A stretch of 64,000 nucleotides of DNA from Litorivivens lipolytica. GTDB lineage: Bacteria; Pseudomonadota; Gammaproteobacteria; Pseudomonadales; Spongiibacteraceae. Below the pieces are notes generated by a model, which had not been told where the DNA came from, ran no database searches, and saw only the letters and a list, made by a program, of their open reading frames with translations. Shown here one piece after another: positions 54,757 through 63,709 of this stretch (position 1 is the first letter of the stretch; every line of letters starts with the position of its first letter). The translations under genes and the position numbers were made by a program. Location of the stretch: positions 310,001-374,000 of the forward strand of contig NZ_JACHWY010000001.1 of the NCBI RefSeq assembly GCF_014191715.1. Reading direction: 5' to 3'.

Positions 54757-56076
54757 ATGGCTCGGCCCTTGCAAATTGGCCCTTTCGGCCCTCGATTTTT
54801 GGAACTCCCGGTGGAAGATGCTTCTTCGGCGCGCGAATCCGCGCCCAACCTGACGACGTTGTACATTGCAATGATGACCATTGGCATGGGGCAGACCGTC
54901 GTGTTTGCGATTCTGCCGATGCTGGGCCGGGAGCTGGCACTCGACGAAATTGTTTTTTCCATACCTGCTCTGGGCTGGGAGTTCGCGCCGCGTGAAATGG
55001 CCATCACGTCGCTGTCTGCGCTGACGGCGCTAATTTTCTCTCTGGCAGCACCTTTCTGGGGGCGACTGAGTGATCGCTTTGGTCGCAAACCCATTATTAT
55101 TTTTGGCCTGGTGGGTTATACCGTCGGCACATTGACCTTCAACGGTGCCGCGCAGATCGGCTTGTCGGGTCTGATAGGCGGCGTTGCGCTCTATCTTTTA
55201 TTGTTGGTGACGCGCGTTTTTCATGCGGTAATTATGTCGGCGGCTACACCGGCGTCGTCAGCCTATGTGGTTGATGTCACGACATTGCACGACCGGGTCA
55301 AAGGTATTGGAAAACTGAATGCCTTTAATCAGGTTGGTTCGATGGTCGGGCCTGCATTGGCCTGGTTTGTGGGCATCCATTTTCTGGCGCCGATGTATTT
55401 GCAGGCGGCGATCACCTTATTCGCGGCCTTTCTGGTTTGGCGCATGCTGCCTGCAACCAGCAGCCACAAAACCCGTGACCCGAATCAGCAACGCTTAAGT
55501 TATTTCGACCCGCGGTTTCGCGGTTTTATTCTGGTGGGCTTTAGCATGTTTACCATGTTGGGCATGGTGCAGCAGACGCTGGGTTTCTACTATCAGGATA
55601 TTTTGCATTTGGAGAGCGTGCAGGCTGCAAAACTCTTCTCCATGGCCATGGTGATTTCCTCGGCGGCCATGTTGGTAGCCCAATTTGTGGTCGTACAGCG
55701 TTTCAAAGGCCTGCCGATTGGCTTGGTGAAGCTGGGATTGCCTTTTAGTCTGATTGGTTACCTGATGATCGCCAATGCGGATAGTCTTCCTTTATTGCTT
55801 TCGGCAATGCTGTTCTTTGGTTTGGGCATGGGGATGGCCGGGCCGGGCTACAGTGCCAGCGCGACGCTGGTGGTTGAATCTCATGAGCAGGGCGGGCTGG
55901 CCGGGTTGCTGGGTTCAGCCGCAGGCATGGGCTTCGTCGTGGGCCCGATCGCTGGCGGGTTTCTATATCGCTGGGATCCTAGCCTTCCTTACTGGGTTGC
56001 CAGTGGAGTGATGTTGTTCGTGATTGTGGGCGTCTGGCGCTTGTCCGGTCGACTGCGTGCGGCGGTCGCTGAATAA
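54757..56076 (+). CDS. major facilitator superfamily transporter
   Basis: This protein of about 439 residues has twelve predicted helices in two halves. The MFS loop 2-3 motif is present as GRLSDRFGRKPIII near residue 105, and the helix-5 region AATPASSAYVVDVTT is typical of drug or metabolite exporters. The start is uncertain: ATG 54757 was taken, but GTG 54810 is also plausible. The substrate is not inferable. It is divergent from the AbgT gene. Confidence 0.8.
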   Translation: MARPLQIGPFGPRFLELPVEDASSARESAPNLTTLYIAMMTIGMGQTVVFAILPMLGRELALDEIVFSIPALGWEFAPREMAITSLSALTALIFSLAAPFWGRLSDRFGRKPIIIFGLVGYTVGTLTFNGAAQIGLSGLIGGVALYLLLLVTRVFHAVIMSAATPASSAYVVDVTTLHDRVKGIGKLNAFNQVGSMVGPALAWFVGIHFLAPMYLQAAITLFAAFLVWRMLPATSSHKTRDPNQQRLSYFDPRFRGFILVGFSMFTMLGMVQQTLGFYYQDILHLESVQAAKLFSMAMVISSAAMLVAQFVVVQRFKGLPIGLVKLGLPFSLIGYLMIANADSLPLLLSAMLFFGLGMGMAGPGYSASATLVVESHEQGGLAGLLGSAAGMGFVVGPIAGGFLYRWDPSLPYWVASGVMLFVIVGVWRLSGRLRAAVAE

Positions 56077-56138
56077 GTTCGATCTGGTTAAAAATTAAAC
56101 AGTTTCTGCGGGTGGGCGCGAGGTCGTAACTTGCGCCT

Positions 56139-56147
56139 TTATTCACG
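56139..56147 (+). promoter_or_regulatory. DnaA-box near match (TTATTCACG)
   Basis: Eight of nine positions match the TTATNCACA consensus. It lies 3 bases before a perfect box and faces the same way. Confidence 0.5.
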
Positions 56148-56150
56148 GGC

Positions 56151-56159
56151 TTATCCACA
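56151..56159 (+). promoter_or_regulatory. DnaA box 1 (TTATCCACA)
   Basis: Exact match to the strong DnaA-binding nonamer. Confidence 0.75.
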
Positions 56160-56187
56160 GGGTTGTACACTGAATCTGGGGAAAACT

Positions 56188-56196
56188 TTATCCACA
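56188..56196 (+). promoter_or_regulatory. DnaA box 2 (TTATCCACA)
   Basis: Exact match, 37 bases after box 1 and in the same orientation. Confidence 0.75.
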
Positions 56197-56352
56197 GACT
56201 CACCGCCGGATGTCCATTTGGTCATGCCAAAGACACATAACCAACAAAATTGGCCGCTTGTTTGGTAAATCGTTCACAGATTTGGTGTGTATATTCACAT
56301 TTCTGTAATCCCGTGACTTTGCTGGAAAAATGCGCAAACTGCTCAAAAAATG

Positions 56353-56361
56353 TTATCCACA
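56353..56361 (+). promoter_or_regulatory. DnaA box 3 (TTATCCACA)
   Basis: Exact match, 15 bases upstream of the likely start of the RluA-family gene. It partly overlaps a longer alternative ORF start at 56350. Confidence 0.7.
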
Positions 56362-56376
56362 AGGGGAGGGAGTGCC

Positions 56377-57096
56377 TTGTTTTCGCCCATTGCCATCGAT
56401 CCGCGCTTTGTTCTGGTAGATAAGCCGGCGGGCGTCTCGGTGCATCGTGACGACGCGAAAAGCTCCTATTTTGACGCGATACGCTGCGAGTTAGGCGGGG
56501 GCTATCTGGCGCCGGTGCACCGGCTAGACAAGGCTACCTCAGGACTCTGGCTGCTGGCGCGGACGCCCGAGGCTGCCGCCGAGCTCAGCGGGCAGTTCGC
56601 CGAGCGATCTTGCGACAAAATCTATTTAGCGTTGTCCCGGCAAAAGCCGTCGAAAAAGCAGGGACTGGTGGAAGGCGCCTTGCTTAAATCGCGCGGCGGC
56701 AACTACCGCCTGGCCAGGCAGGGCGAGCCCTGGTCGCAGACCCGTTTCTTCAGCTATGGCTTGGGTGACGGCCGGCGGCTGTTTGTACTGAAACCCCTGA
56801 CCGGGCGTACCCATCAACTGCGTGTTGTGATGAAGAGTCTGGGAGCAGCCATTCTCGGCGACGAGCGCTATGGTTCGGCTTCGGATGCGGTCGATCGCTG
56901 TTACCTGCACGCCTATGCGCTCACGTTCTCGCTGAATGGTGAGCGCTTTCGCTATACTCTGCCACCTCGGCAGGGGCAATACTTTACCGACGAGCGGGTC
57001 ATCGCCAAGCTCCAAGAGTTGGGTGATCCCACAGAACTGGCTTGGCCCGCCGGCAAAACGGAAAAAGCCCCGGCCAACAGAACAGAAGGAGAGTAA
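56377..57096 (+). CDS. RluA-family pseudouridine synthase
   Basis: This 239-residue synthase has the RluA catalytic motif HRLDKATSGLWLLA (Asp about residue 52) and PLTGRTHQLRVVMKSLGAAILGDERYG. It lacks an S4 domain. It modifies rRNA or tRNA uridines, but the target is not known. A TTG start at 56377 fits a GGGAGGGAG site just upstream; an ATG nine codons earlier would place a DnaA box inside the coding region. The next gene follows after 3 bases. Confidence 0.88.
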   Translation: MFSPIAIDPRFVLVDKPAGVSVHRDDAKSSYFDAIRCELGGGYLAPVHRLDKATSGLWLLARTPEAAAELSGQFAERSCDKIYLALSRQKPSKKQGLVEGALLKSRGGNYRLARQGEPWSQTRFFSYGLGDGRRLFVLKPLTGRTHQLRVVMKSLGAAILGDERYGSASDAVDRCYLHAYALTFSLNGERFRYTLPPRQGQYFTDERVIAKLQELGDPTELAWPAGKTEKAPANRTEGE

Positions 57097-57099
57097 ATC

Positions 57100-57405
57100 G
57101 TGAGTGTGCTGGACGACCCAAATCTCGATCTGGAGTCACGCCTTAATGGTCAGACTGGCCGTATCGGTTGGCATGAGCTGGAGCGCTACTATGCGCGCGG
57201 GGTTGTGCGACAGGTTGCCAAGGGGCTGGATTTAATCGCGGTCGGCAAAGCCATTATCGATAACGATCAGACGCAGGTAGAAGCCTGGATCAACAATGAG
57301 CAACTGCGTGTGCCGGAGGATGATCAGGCTTTGGCCTGGCATGAGCGCAATGCAGAGCTCTGGGCGCTGGTCATTGCCCCCTGGGTACTGGTGCAGGAAG
57401 CCTGA
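57100..57405 (+). CDS. DUF2288-family protein
   Basis: This 101-residue protein matches DUF2288 by its layout: IGWHELERYYARGVVRQVAKGLDLI in the middle and VIAPWVLVQEA at the end. Its function is unknown. The GTG start has an AAGGAG site. It lies between an rRNA/tRNA modification gene and a small unknown ORF, in one transcription unit. Confidence 0.82.
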   Translation: MSVLDDPNLDLESRLNGQTGRIGWHELERYYARGVVRQVAKGLDLIAVGKAIIDNDQTQVEAWINNEQLRVPEDDQALAWHERNAELWALVIAPWVLVQEA

Positions 57406-57408
57406 GCG

Positions 57409-57687
57409 ATGGCCTTTGGTAATTTGAAATCGCTATTGAATGAGTATTTCGGCGCTTTTGCCCGCGGTGACGATGTTGCGCCTGCCCGGCGATATTTTCT
57501 CGAGGGGTATATGACAGCATTGGTTGAGATGGAACACTGTGCAGCGAGCGACATTCTGCAGTTGATCGCCGACAGCTGCGAGTCTCATCTGGGCAAAGAG
57601 GCGGCCAGCGTCTATCAGTCTGACAGTCCGCTTATGTTGCACAGTCACATGCGACGGGCGCCCGTGTATCCCACCAGCTCCTCGTGA
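57409..57687 (+). CDS. hypothetical protein in the tmcA operon
   Basis: This 92-residue ORF is unrecognised. It is predicted helical in its first 60 residues (LKSLLNEYFGAF and EMEHCAASDILQLIADSC), with two Cys, and the tail is Pro- and Ser-rich. It starts 3 bases after the DUF2288 stop and ends 12 bases before tmcA, so it is very likely expressed. There is no signal peptide. Confidence 0.6.
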   Translation: MAFGNLKSLLNEYFGAFARGDDVAPARRYFLEGYMTALVEMEHCAASDILQLIADSCESHLGKEAASVYQSDSPLMLHSHMRRAPVYPTSSS

Positions 57688-57699
57688 AACGCCTGCATC

Positions 57700-59772
57700 G
57701 TGATTCTTGAGGAGATCGACAAGCTCAGAGCGCAATTGGCGACGCGTGCCTGTCGCGGTGTTCTGCTGATCAGCGGTGACAAAGACCGGTGCGAGCTGAT
57801 GCTTGCTGATCTGGAAACAGAACTCGAAAACCCGCTGCTCGTGTGCCGATACGTCGTGGGCGAAATGGAGCCGGCTTTGCGGACGGCTGTGCTCGGCAGT
57901 GAATGCGATACCCTGATCTGGAATTTCCATAGTGAACCCGATATCAACACCCTGGCGGCCAGTGCCGGATGTTTGCGCCGTGGCGGCCTGTTGCTGATTA
58001 TTGCGCCGGAGACGGACGATTGGGTCGACAGTTTTACGCTGGCCGATGGCAGCCCCAGCCTGTTCTGGCAACATGTGCTGCGTGAACTCGAGCGCTGGCC
58101 GTGGCTGACAAGATATGAGGGAGGGCGCTTTATCGCGCCTGATGAGCACTTCCCCGACTTGCCGGAAGGAGATGCTCTGCCAACCGCAGATCAAGTGGCG
58201 GCGATGCACCGGGTTAGCCGGGTTTTGCATGGTCACCGCAAACGGCCGCTGGTAATACGCGCCGATCGCGGTCGTGGAAAATCTGCGTTGCTGGGGCTCA
58301 GCGCCGCCGAGTTTTTATTGGAAGATCGCGGCGATATTTTGCTGACCGCACCGCGCAAAGAGGCTGCTATGACAGCCCTGCATCATGCGGCGCAAAGTCT
58401 TGGCGTGGCAAACGGCGAGCCGTCCGTGGGTGATAGCCGTCTGCGTTTCCTACCGCCGGATCGGCTGTTAGCAGAACTACCGGAAGCGCGCCTGGTACTG
58501 GTGGATGAGGCCGCTGCGATTCCTCCGGCACTGCTGGAGCGCTTAGTGACGGCCTATCCACGCGTGGTGTTTGCCACGACCGTCCACGGTTATGAAGGCT
58601 CCGGGCGAGGCTTTGATATTCGTTTTACGGAATCCCTGAACCGACTAACGCCTCAGTGGCAGCAGATTGAACTACAGGAACCGATTCGCTGGAGTGAAGG
58701 TGATCCACTGGAAGCGCTCGTCAGCCGTTTGTTTCTGTTAGACGCCGAAGCTCCCATTTCGGCCTCAGCCGACGTCAGCGACGACTGTGTGGTTGAACTC
58801 CTCGATAAGCACCTGCTGCTGAATAACGAAGCGCTGTTACGCGACGTGTTTGGGCTGCTGGTGGTAGCCCATTATCAAACCGCTCCCTCAGACCTTCATC
58901 ATTTGCTGGACTCCCTGGCCACCCACGTGTGGGTCGCCAGACTTTTCGACGGGACGGTGTGTGCGGCGGCGCTGGTCATCGAAGAGGGCGGCTTACCCGA
59001 GTCACTGGTGGAACCGGTACTGCAAGGTGAGCGCAGATTGCAGGGGCATCTCCTGCCGCAATCGCTGGTTTATCACGGTGGTTTGGTTGAGGGGCTTAGC
59101 CTGCGCTGTGCGCGCATCAGCCGTATTGCGGTGTTGTCGGACTATCGGCGGCAAGGTTTTGGCCGGCGGCTACTGCAGGAGATTGAACAATTTGCCTGTG
59201 ACGAGGGGCTGGATTACGTCGGCTCCAGTTTCGCCGCCGACGCGCCTGTCAGCGAATTCTGGCTAACGCAGGGCTATTTGCCGCTGCGCTTGGGTGTTAG
59301 AAGAGACCCCTGTAGTGGAAGCCATGCACTGCTGGTTGCCAAACCGTTTACGGATATTGCCAGCGAGGCGCTGATGCCGCTGAACAGCCGCTTTGCGCGC
59401 CACTTTATGCTTGGTTTGCGCGAGACGTATCCACGCCTTGAAGCAGACCTGATACGGCAGCTAATCAATCAGCTACCCGTGGAGCAGCCTCTGCATGAAG
59501 ATGAGCGACGGGATGTGCAGCGCTTTGCGCTGGGCGAGATCGCCTTTGAACATGCTTACCCGGCATTGTTTCGGTATTTGCAGAGTCGCCCGCTAGCCGA
59601 GCTGCCAGCGTCTGAGGATATCAATCTAGTGATTGCTCGGGTTTTGCAGGGGTTATCCTGGTCGGAGCTGGCCGCGCGCCATCAATTGAAAGGGCGGCGT
59701 GAAGTTGAACATCACTTGCGACAGGGCTACCGTTTGTTGCTCTCACTGGAGTTATCAAACAGCCGTTTTTGA
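57700..59772 (+). CDS. tmcA: tRNA(Met) cytidine acetyltransferase
   Basis: This 690-residue enzyme acetylates the wobble cytidine (ac4C34) of elongator tRNA-Met. It has an N-terminal domain, a helicase-like ATPase with Walker A RGRGKSALLG (about residues 190-199) and Walker B LVDEAAAIPP, and a GNAT acetyltransferase region with RISRIAVLSDYRRQGFGRRLL. A C-terminal tRNA-binding tail follows. It starts at GTG 57700. It is part of the run from the RluA-family gene, so RNA modification genes are clustered. Confidence 0.93.
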   Translation: MILEEIDKLRAQLATRACRGVLLISGDKDRCELMLADLETELENPLLVCRYVVGEMEPALRTAVLGSECDTLIWNFHSEPDINTLAASAGCLRRGGLLLIIAPETDDWVDSFTLADGSPSLFWQHVLRELERWPWLTRYEGGRFIAPDEHFPDLPEGDALPTADQVAAMHRVSRVLHGHRKRPLVIRADRGRGKSALLGLSAAEFLLEDRGDILLTAPRKEAAMTALHHAAQSLGVANGEPSVGDSRLRFLPPDRLLAELPEARLVLVDEAAAIPPALLERLVTAYPRVVFATTVHGYEGSGRGFDIRFTESLNRLTPQWQQIELQEPIRWSEGDPLEALVSRLFLLDAEAPISASADVSDDCVVELLDKHLLLNNEALLRDVFGLLVVAHYQTAPSDLHHLLDSLATHVWVARLFDGTVCAAALVIEEGGLPESLVEPVLQGERRLQGHLLPQSLVYHGGLVEGLSLRCARISRIAVLSDYRRQGFGRRLLQEIEQFACDEGLDYVGSSFAADAPVSEFWLTQGYLPLRLGVRRDPCSGSHALLVAKPFTDIASEALMPLNSRFARHFMLGLRETYPRLEADLIRQLINQLPVEQPLHEDERRDVQRFALGEIAFEHAYPALFRYLQSRPLAELPASEDINLVIARVLQGLSWSELAARHQLKGRREVEHHLRQGYRLLLSLELSNSRF

Positions 59773-59806
59773 AAGGCCTTTTTACTACAAGGAATGAGTA
59801 AGCGAT

Positions 59807-60226
59807 ATGAGCAGCATATTCAGTAAAATCATTGCCGGCGAACTACCGGGACATTTCGTCTGGCGCGACGACCGGGTCGTAGCCTTTATGACCATTGCAC
59901 CCATCGTGCCCGGGCACTTGCTGGTGGTGCCGGTTGAAGAGATAGACCACTGGGACGATATGCCGGAAAAACTGGCAAACCACTGCCTTGGGGTTGCGCG
60001 CGTTATCAGTCGAGCACAGAAAGCCGTGTATGGCTGCCAGCGAGTCGCTTTGCAGATTATCGGACTTGAAGTTCCTCACACCCATCTTCATTTGGTGCCG
60101 ATCAACACCATGGAAGATACCGACATCACGCGTGCCAAGATGGCGGAGGCCGATGCGCTGGCTGCTGAAGCAGAAAAACTGCGTGCAGAACTCGTAGATA
60201 AAGGCTTTAAAGAGGCCCGGCTCTAG
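59807..60226 (+). CDS. HIT-family nucleotide-binding protein
   Basis: This 139-residue histidine triad protein has the HIT motif HTHLHLVP at about residue 90, after the N-terminal FSKIIAGELPG. Such proteins hydrolyse AMP-linked compounds. It follows tmcA after 34 bases and may be in the same unit. A perfect 20-base palindrome overlaps its stop codon. Confidence 0.93.
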   Translation: MSSIFSKIIAGELPGHFVWRDDRVVAFMTIAPIVPGHLLVVPVEEIDHWDDMPEKLANHCLGVARVISRAQKAVYGCQRVALQIIGLEVPHTHLHLVPINTMEDTDITRAKMAEADALAAEAEKLRAELVDKGFKEARL

Positions 60227-60234
60227 AGCCGGGC
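60215..60234. terminator. palindrome at the end of the HIT gene
   Basis: A perfect 20-base palindrome made of GCCCGGCTCT and AGAGCCGGGC spans the HIT stop codon. There is no T-run, so it may act with the convergent gene as a weak terminator. Confidence 0.4.
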
Positions 60235-60248
60235 ACTCGCTATTTCAA

Positions 60249-62159
60249 TCAGGCGGGCAGACGGTCCACAGGAATGGCGGAGTGCAGCACTTTGCCTTTC
60301 AGCCAGCTGCCGCCATCCGGGTCTTTCAATACATCACCCACGCCCCCCGGCGTTTCTATCATCACATCCTGCTGCTGATCCAGGATTCGATCCCAGTCCG
60401 GCAGGTCCATCGCATCCAGTGCTTTGAGTAGCTGCTGAGCGTCAAACTCAAAATGCTGCCACGCAGTTTGTTTTTTACCAATGCGGGGGCTCAGGGTTTT
60501 ATCCAGCGCCATGACGCAGCGCAGACGTTTAAGGAAAACCTCGTCGTGTCCTTCTTCCTTGGCCCAGGCACAGAGTACCTTTTCCAGGAGGCGATAACTC
60601 GTCTGCGGTGATTGCAGTAGCGCCAAATAGAGTTTGGAGCGTTGCTCATAGACGGCCATGCGATCACTGATATCCAGGTTCGGCAGCTGGTTCTGATATT
60701 CCTGCAGACAGGTACGCAGCAGATGGCGCAGAGCGCGAGAAATGCCGTTAACACCTGAAAGGGCAAGAAAACGATTGGTCAGCGGTAGCAGATGCCCGTG
60801 CACAAAAATAATATGGGCGGTAATCAGAAAATAACCTTCAATGCCTTCGTCACGATCGAAGGTATGGCAGCCGACCACATACTCGCCCTTGGCTTTGCCA
60901 TAACCCGCTACCGGAATCGTTTCGATCTGATATTCCTCGCGCTTTTCGTAAAACTCCGTGCCGGGCAATAGGGTGTAGCCGAAGATATTGATATTGGGGA
61001 AGGTGGCCAGCAATTGATCGAGGTTCGCTTCAAAATCTTTCAGATTGTCGCCGGGCAGGCCCCAGATCAGTTCCGCGGCGATGGGCACGCCCTGTTCCGC
61101 CATCTGCTTGGCAATGGGCTCATATTTGTTGGAGCTCATGTTTTGCCGGTTGCTCAATTCCAGCGCCAGCGGGGTCAGGGTCTGCAGCGCCAGCTGGTAG
61201 TGGGGTAGTAGGCCGTGGCGATTCAGCAACAACACGATTTCCTGAACGCGCGGGCTGTGTTTTTTCGACCAGGACGTGGCAAAGGTGCTGGGAAAACCGG
61301 TTTCGGCTTTCAGATCGCAGATCAGTTGGGCTTTGGCCAGATCGTCTTTCAAAGCACCGAAGTTTGAATCTGCAAGCCAGATATCCTTGATGCCCGCCGC
61401 GACGATTTGACGCCAATCCCGTTCAATACGCTCCATGGAAAACTGATACATCTTGGTGCCAATGGCGCCGGTGCCCCATTCGCAGAAAGCACATTTGAAG
61501 GGACAGCCACGGCTGGTCTCATAGGAGATGGAGTCATACAGGGCTTTGCCGGTGACCTGATCACGCAGTGGCACCACATTCAGCGCTGAGGGCAGACTGT
61601 CGAGATCCACACGGCGGGTACGTTCGCCGGTTTTGCGCAGTTCGCCCTCGTCGAGGTAGGCGAGGCCGCTGATCTCGGGCCAGTGGCTGCGCGCGGGATT
61701 ATCCAGCAGTTCCTGAAACGTCGCTTCCCCTTCGCCCAGTGCAATCAGATCAATGGGCTCATCAAACAGGTAGTCTTCTGCCTGCTGAACATGGGGGCCG
61801 CCGGCAACCACCAGCAGCTCCGGGCAAGCCGCTTTCAATTGCCTTGCAATGCTAAGAAACTCCGCCGTATTCCAGGTGTAAAAGCTCAACCCCAGTATCG
61901 GTGTGAGACCTTCGGCCAGCGCCTGCTGAGCCCGTGCCAGTTCCTGTTGAATCCACTGGGCCGGCCATTCGAGCGCCTGATCGCCATCACGAAAGTGCAC
62001 CAGCTCAATCTCGTTTTGATCCGTCTGCGTGCCGTATTCCAGATAATAGGCCTTGAGCCCTCCGGTGGTGGTTGGCGCGGCATAGAATTGATCCGAATCC
62101 ATGCTGAGCAGCCAGACGGGGCGTTTAATGGGGTTCAGGGAAGAGGCGGGCAGAGACAT
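60249..62159 (-). CDS. B12-binding-domain radical SAM protein
   Basis: This 636-residue protein has a cobalamin-binding domain in the first 170 residues (ILGLSFYTWNTAEFLS and VVAGGPHVQ, DLIALGEGEATF) followed by a radical SAM core with CPFKCAFCEWG (about residue 218). The last 200 residues may be a DUF4080-like tail. These enzymes methylate or rearrange unactivated carbons. No substrate gene is beside it: cinA lies upstream and a HIT gene is convergent. It starts at 62159; a gap of 173 bases separates it from cinA. Confidence 0.9.
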   Translation of the reverse strand: MSLPASSLNPIKRPVWLLSMDSDQFYAAPTTTGGLKAYYLEYGTQTDQNEIELVHFRDGDQALEWPAQWIQQELARAQQALAEGLTPILGLSFYTWNTAEFLSIARQLKAACPELLVVAGGPHVQQAEDYLFDEPIDLIALGEGEATFQELLDNPARSHWPEISGLAYLDEGELRKTGERTRRVDLDSLPSALNVVPLRDQVTGKALYDSISYETSRGCPFKCAFCEWGTGAIGTKMYQFSMERIERDWRQIVAAGIKDIWLADSNFGALKDDLAKAQLICDLKAETGFPSTFATSWSKKHSPRVQEIVLLLNRHGLLPHYQLALQTLTPLALELSNRQNMSSNKYEPIAKQMAEQGVPIAAELIWGLPGDNLKDFEANLDQLLATFPNINIFGYTLLPGTEFYEKREEYQIETIPVAGYGKAKGEYVVGCHTFDRDEGIEGYFLITAHIIFVHGHLLPLTNRFLALSGVNGISRALRHLLRTCLQEYQNQLPNLDISDRMAVYEQRSKLYLALLQSPQTSYRLLEKVLCAWAKEEGHDEVFLKRLRCVMALDKTLSPRIGKKQTAWQHFEFDAQQLLKALDAMDLPDWDRILDQQQDVMIETPGGVGDVLKDPDGGSWLKGKVLHSAIPVDRLPA

Positions 62160-62332
62160 GTGTGTAAATCGCGTTATTAGAGTGAAAAGGCCGTGTTTTA
62201 AATCACTGCGGGTTTAAACACAGGGTAAAAACTGTGCAATCCAGCGCGTAGCCTAACAGGCTTTAGGGCTCTGGGCATTAGCATTTTAGACGCCGCAAAC
62301 CGGCATATTCGGCGCCTAGAGAGGAGGAAAAC

Positions 62333-63604
62333 TCAGTGATTCTGGAAGCGCGCCAGATAGCGCGGTTGCAGGGTCAATCCCAGCGCGGCGCGGCGGATTA
62401 GATCCAGACAGCAGGCGCTGACCCAGCGTCGAAACATACTGCGCTCAAAGGGCACCTGCAGGGCGTAGCAGTGAGTCTCTTCGGGCGTCGCCAGAGCGAT
62501 CCAAACCGTGCCGACCGGTTTCTGTTCCGAGCCGCCGTCGGGCCCCGCAATACCGGTGACTGCGACGCTGATATCGGCGCCGCTGTGCCGTTTGGCGCCC
62601 TCTGCCATTGCCCGGGCAACAGGCTCGCTGACGGCGCCGAAGTGTTCGAGATCGCCTGCGGGCACGCCGAGTTGGCTCTGCTTCATGGCGTTGGAGTAGG
62701 TCACCCAGCCCGCCTCAAATACCTGAGAGGCACCGGGAATATCGGTGAGTTGACTGGCGATCATACCGCCAGTGCAGGATTCCGCCGTGGCCACATGGAG
62801 TTGCTCGCGGTAGAGGGCGTCGATAGTGGCTTGCGCCAGTGAATTCGGTGCATTGGCGATATAGCAATCCTGAAAAATGTCATCGATCAGACGCTGCTGC
62901 CAGGTATCCAGCTCGTCCGAATTCGCTGCGCGGGTGGTGAGCTTAACTTCAAGTGCCGGCATGGAGGCGCGAAAGCCGAGCTCAATACTGTCAGGCCAGT
63001 CCGGATACTGATTGCTGATCAGTTGCTGCAGGGTGGATTCGCCGCTACCAAAGACCAGCAGGCGACGGGTCTCAACGGAACCCGAGGGGAAATGCTTTAG
63101 TAATTGGGGCAAGACCTCGTGACGCAGCATCCAGCGCAGCTCTGAGGGCACCCCGGGTGTGGCATATACTAGGCAGCCGTTCAGTTCCATCTGGATGCCG
63201 ACGGCACTGCCGGTTTCGTTGGCGAGTATGGCGCAGCCTTTGGGCAGAAGGGTCTGTTTACGGTTGGCGTCGTTGATCTGTATTTGCCGTCGGCCGCACC
63301 AGGTTTCCAGATGCGCCATGGCGTCGGGGTGAATGGCCAGAGGCTGGCCGCTGGCTTCCGCCATTGCCTGAGCGGTTAGATCATCCACGGTTGGGCCGAG
63401 GCCGCCGTTAATAATAAGCACATCGCTGTTGCTGCTAAGGCTACGAATTTCCTCAACCAGTGTCTCCATTTCGTCACCGACAGTGACTTTGCGGGCGATG
63501 CGCCAGCCGTACTTGCTGAACAGGTCGGCCATCATGGAGGAGTTGGAATCGACGATATCACCGGACATGATTTCATTGCCGGTGAGTAGCACTTGAATCT
63601 TCAT
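62333..63604 (-). CDS. CinA-family nicotinamide-nucleotide amidase
   Basis: This 423-residue two-domain protein has an N-terminal MoaB-like domain with GNEIMSGDIVDSN and GGLGPTVDDLT, and a C-terminal amidase domain with ATAESCTGGMI and VTGIAGPDGGS. The C-terminal domain turns nicotinamide mononucleotide into nicotinic acid mononucleotide in NAD salvage. The N-terminal domain may carry a second activity such as ADP-ribose pyrophosphatase. Confidence 0.92.
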   Translation of the reverse strand: MKIQVLLTGNEIMSGDIVDSNSSMMADLFSKYGWRIARKVTVGDEMETLVEEIRSLSSNSDVLIINGGLGPTVDDLTAQAMAEASGQPLAIHPDAMAHLETWCGRRQIQINDANRKQTLLPKGCAILANETGSAVGIQMELNGCLVYATPGVPSELRWMLRHEVLPQLLKHFPSGSVETRRLLVFGSGESTLQQLISNQYPDWPDSIELGFRASMPALEVKLTTRAANSDELDTWQQRLIDDIFQDCYIANAPNSLAQATIDALYREQLHVATAESCTGGMIASQLTDIPGASQVFEAGWVTYSNAMKQSQLGVPAGDLEHFGAVSEPVARAMAEGAKRHSGADISVAVTGIAGPDGGSEQKPVGTVWIALATPEETHCYALQVPFERSMFRRWVSACCLDLIRRAALGLTLQPRYLARFQNH

Positions 63605-63709
63605 GGTTATGTCTCGATAGACTGCGGGATGGACTGGGCATCTTGTGAAAAGGGTAGTGCGCTTGTAGGCTAATTACAATTCTCTCTGAGCTGTCAGGAT
63701 GGTTTGTCG

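Larger units (their letters stand above)
56077..56376. other. DnaA-box-rich intergenic region
   Basis: This 300-base region between the MFS gene and the RluA-family gene is AT-richer than its neighbours and holds three perfect TTATCCACA boxes and at least one near match, all in the same direction. It has no coding ORF. It may act as a DnaA-controlled promoter or a DnaA-titration site; it lacks the flanking genes expected of oriC. Confidence 0.6.

Noticed and set aside
56077-56376. A complete chromosomal origin (oriC)
   Set aside because: DnaA boxes are present, but dnaA, dnaN, rpmH and gidA are not beside it, and GATC sites are few. Kept only as a DnaA-box finding.
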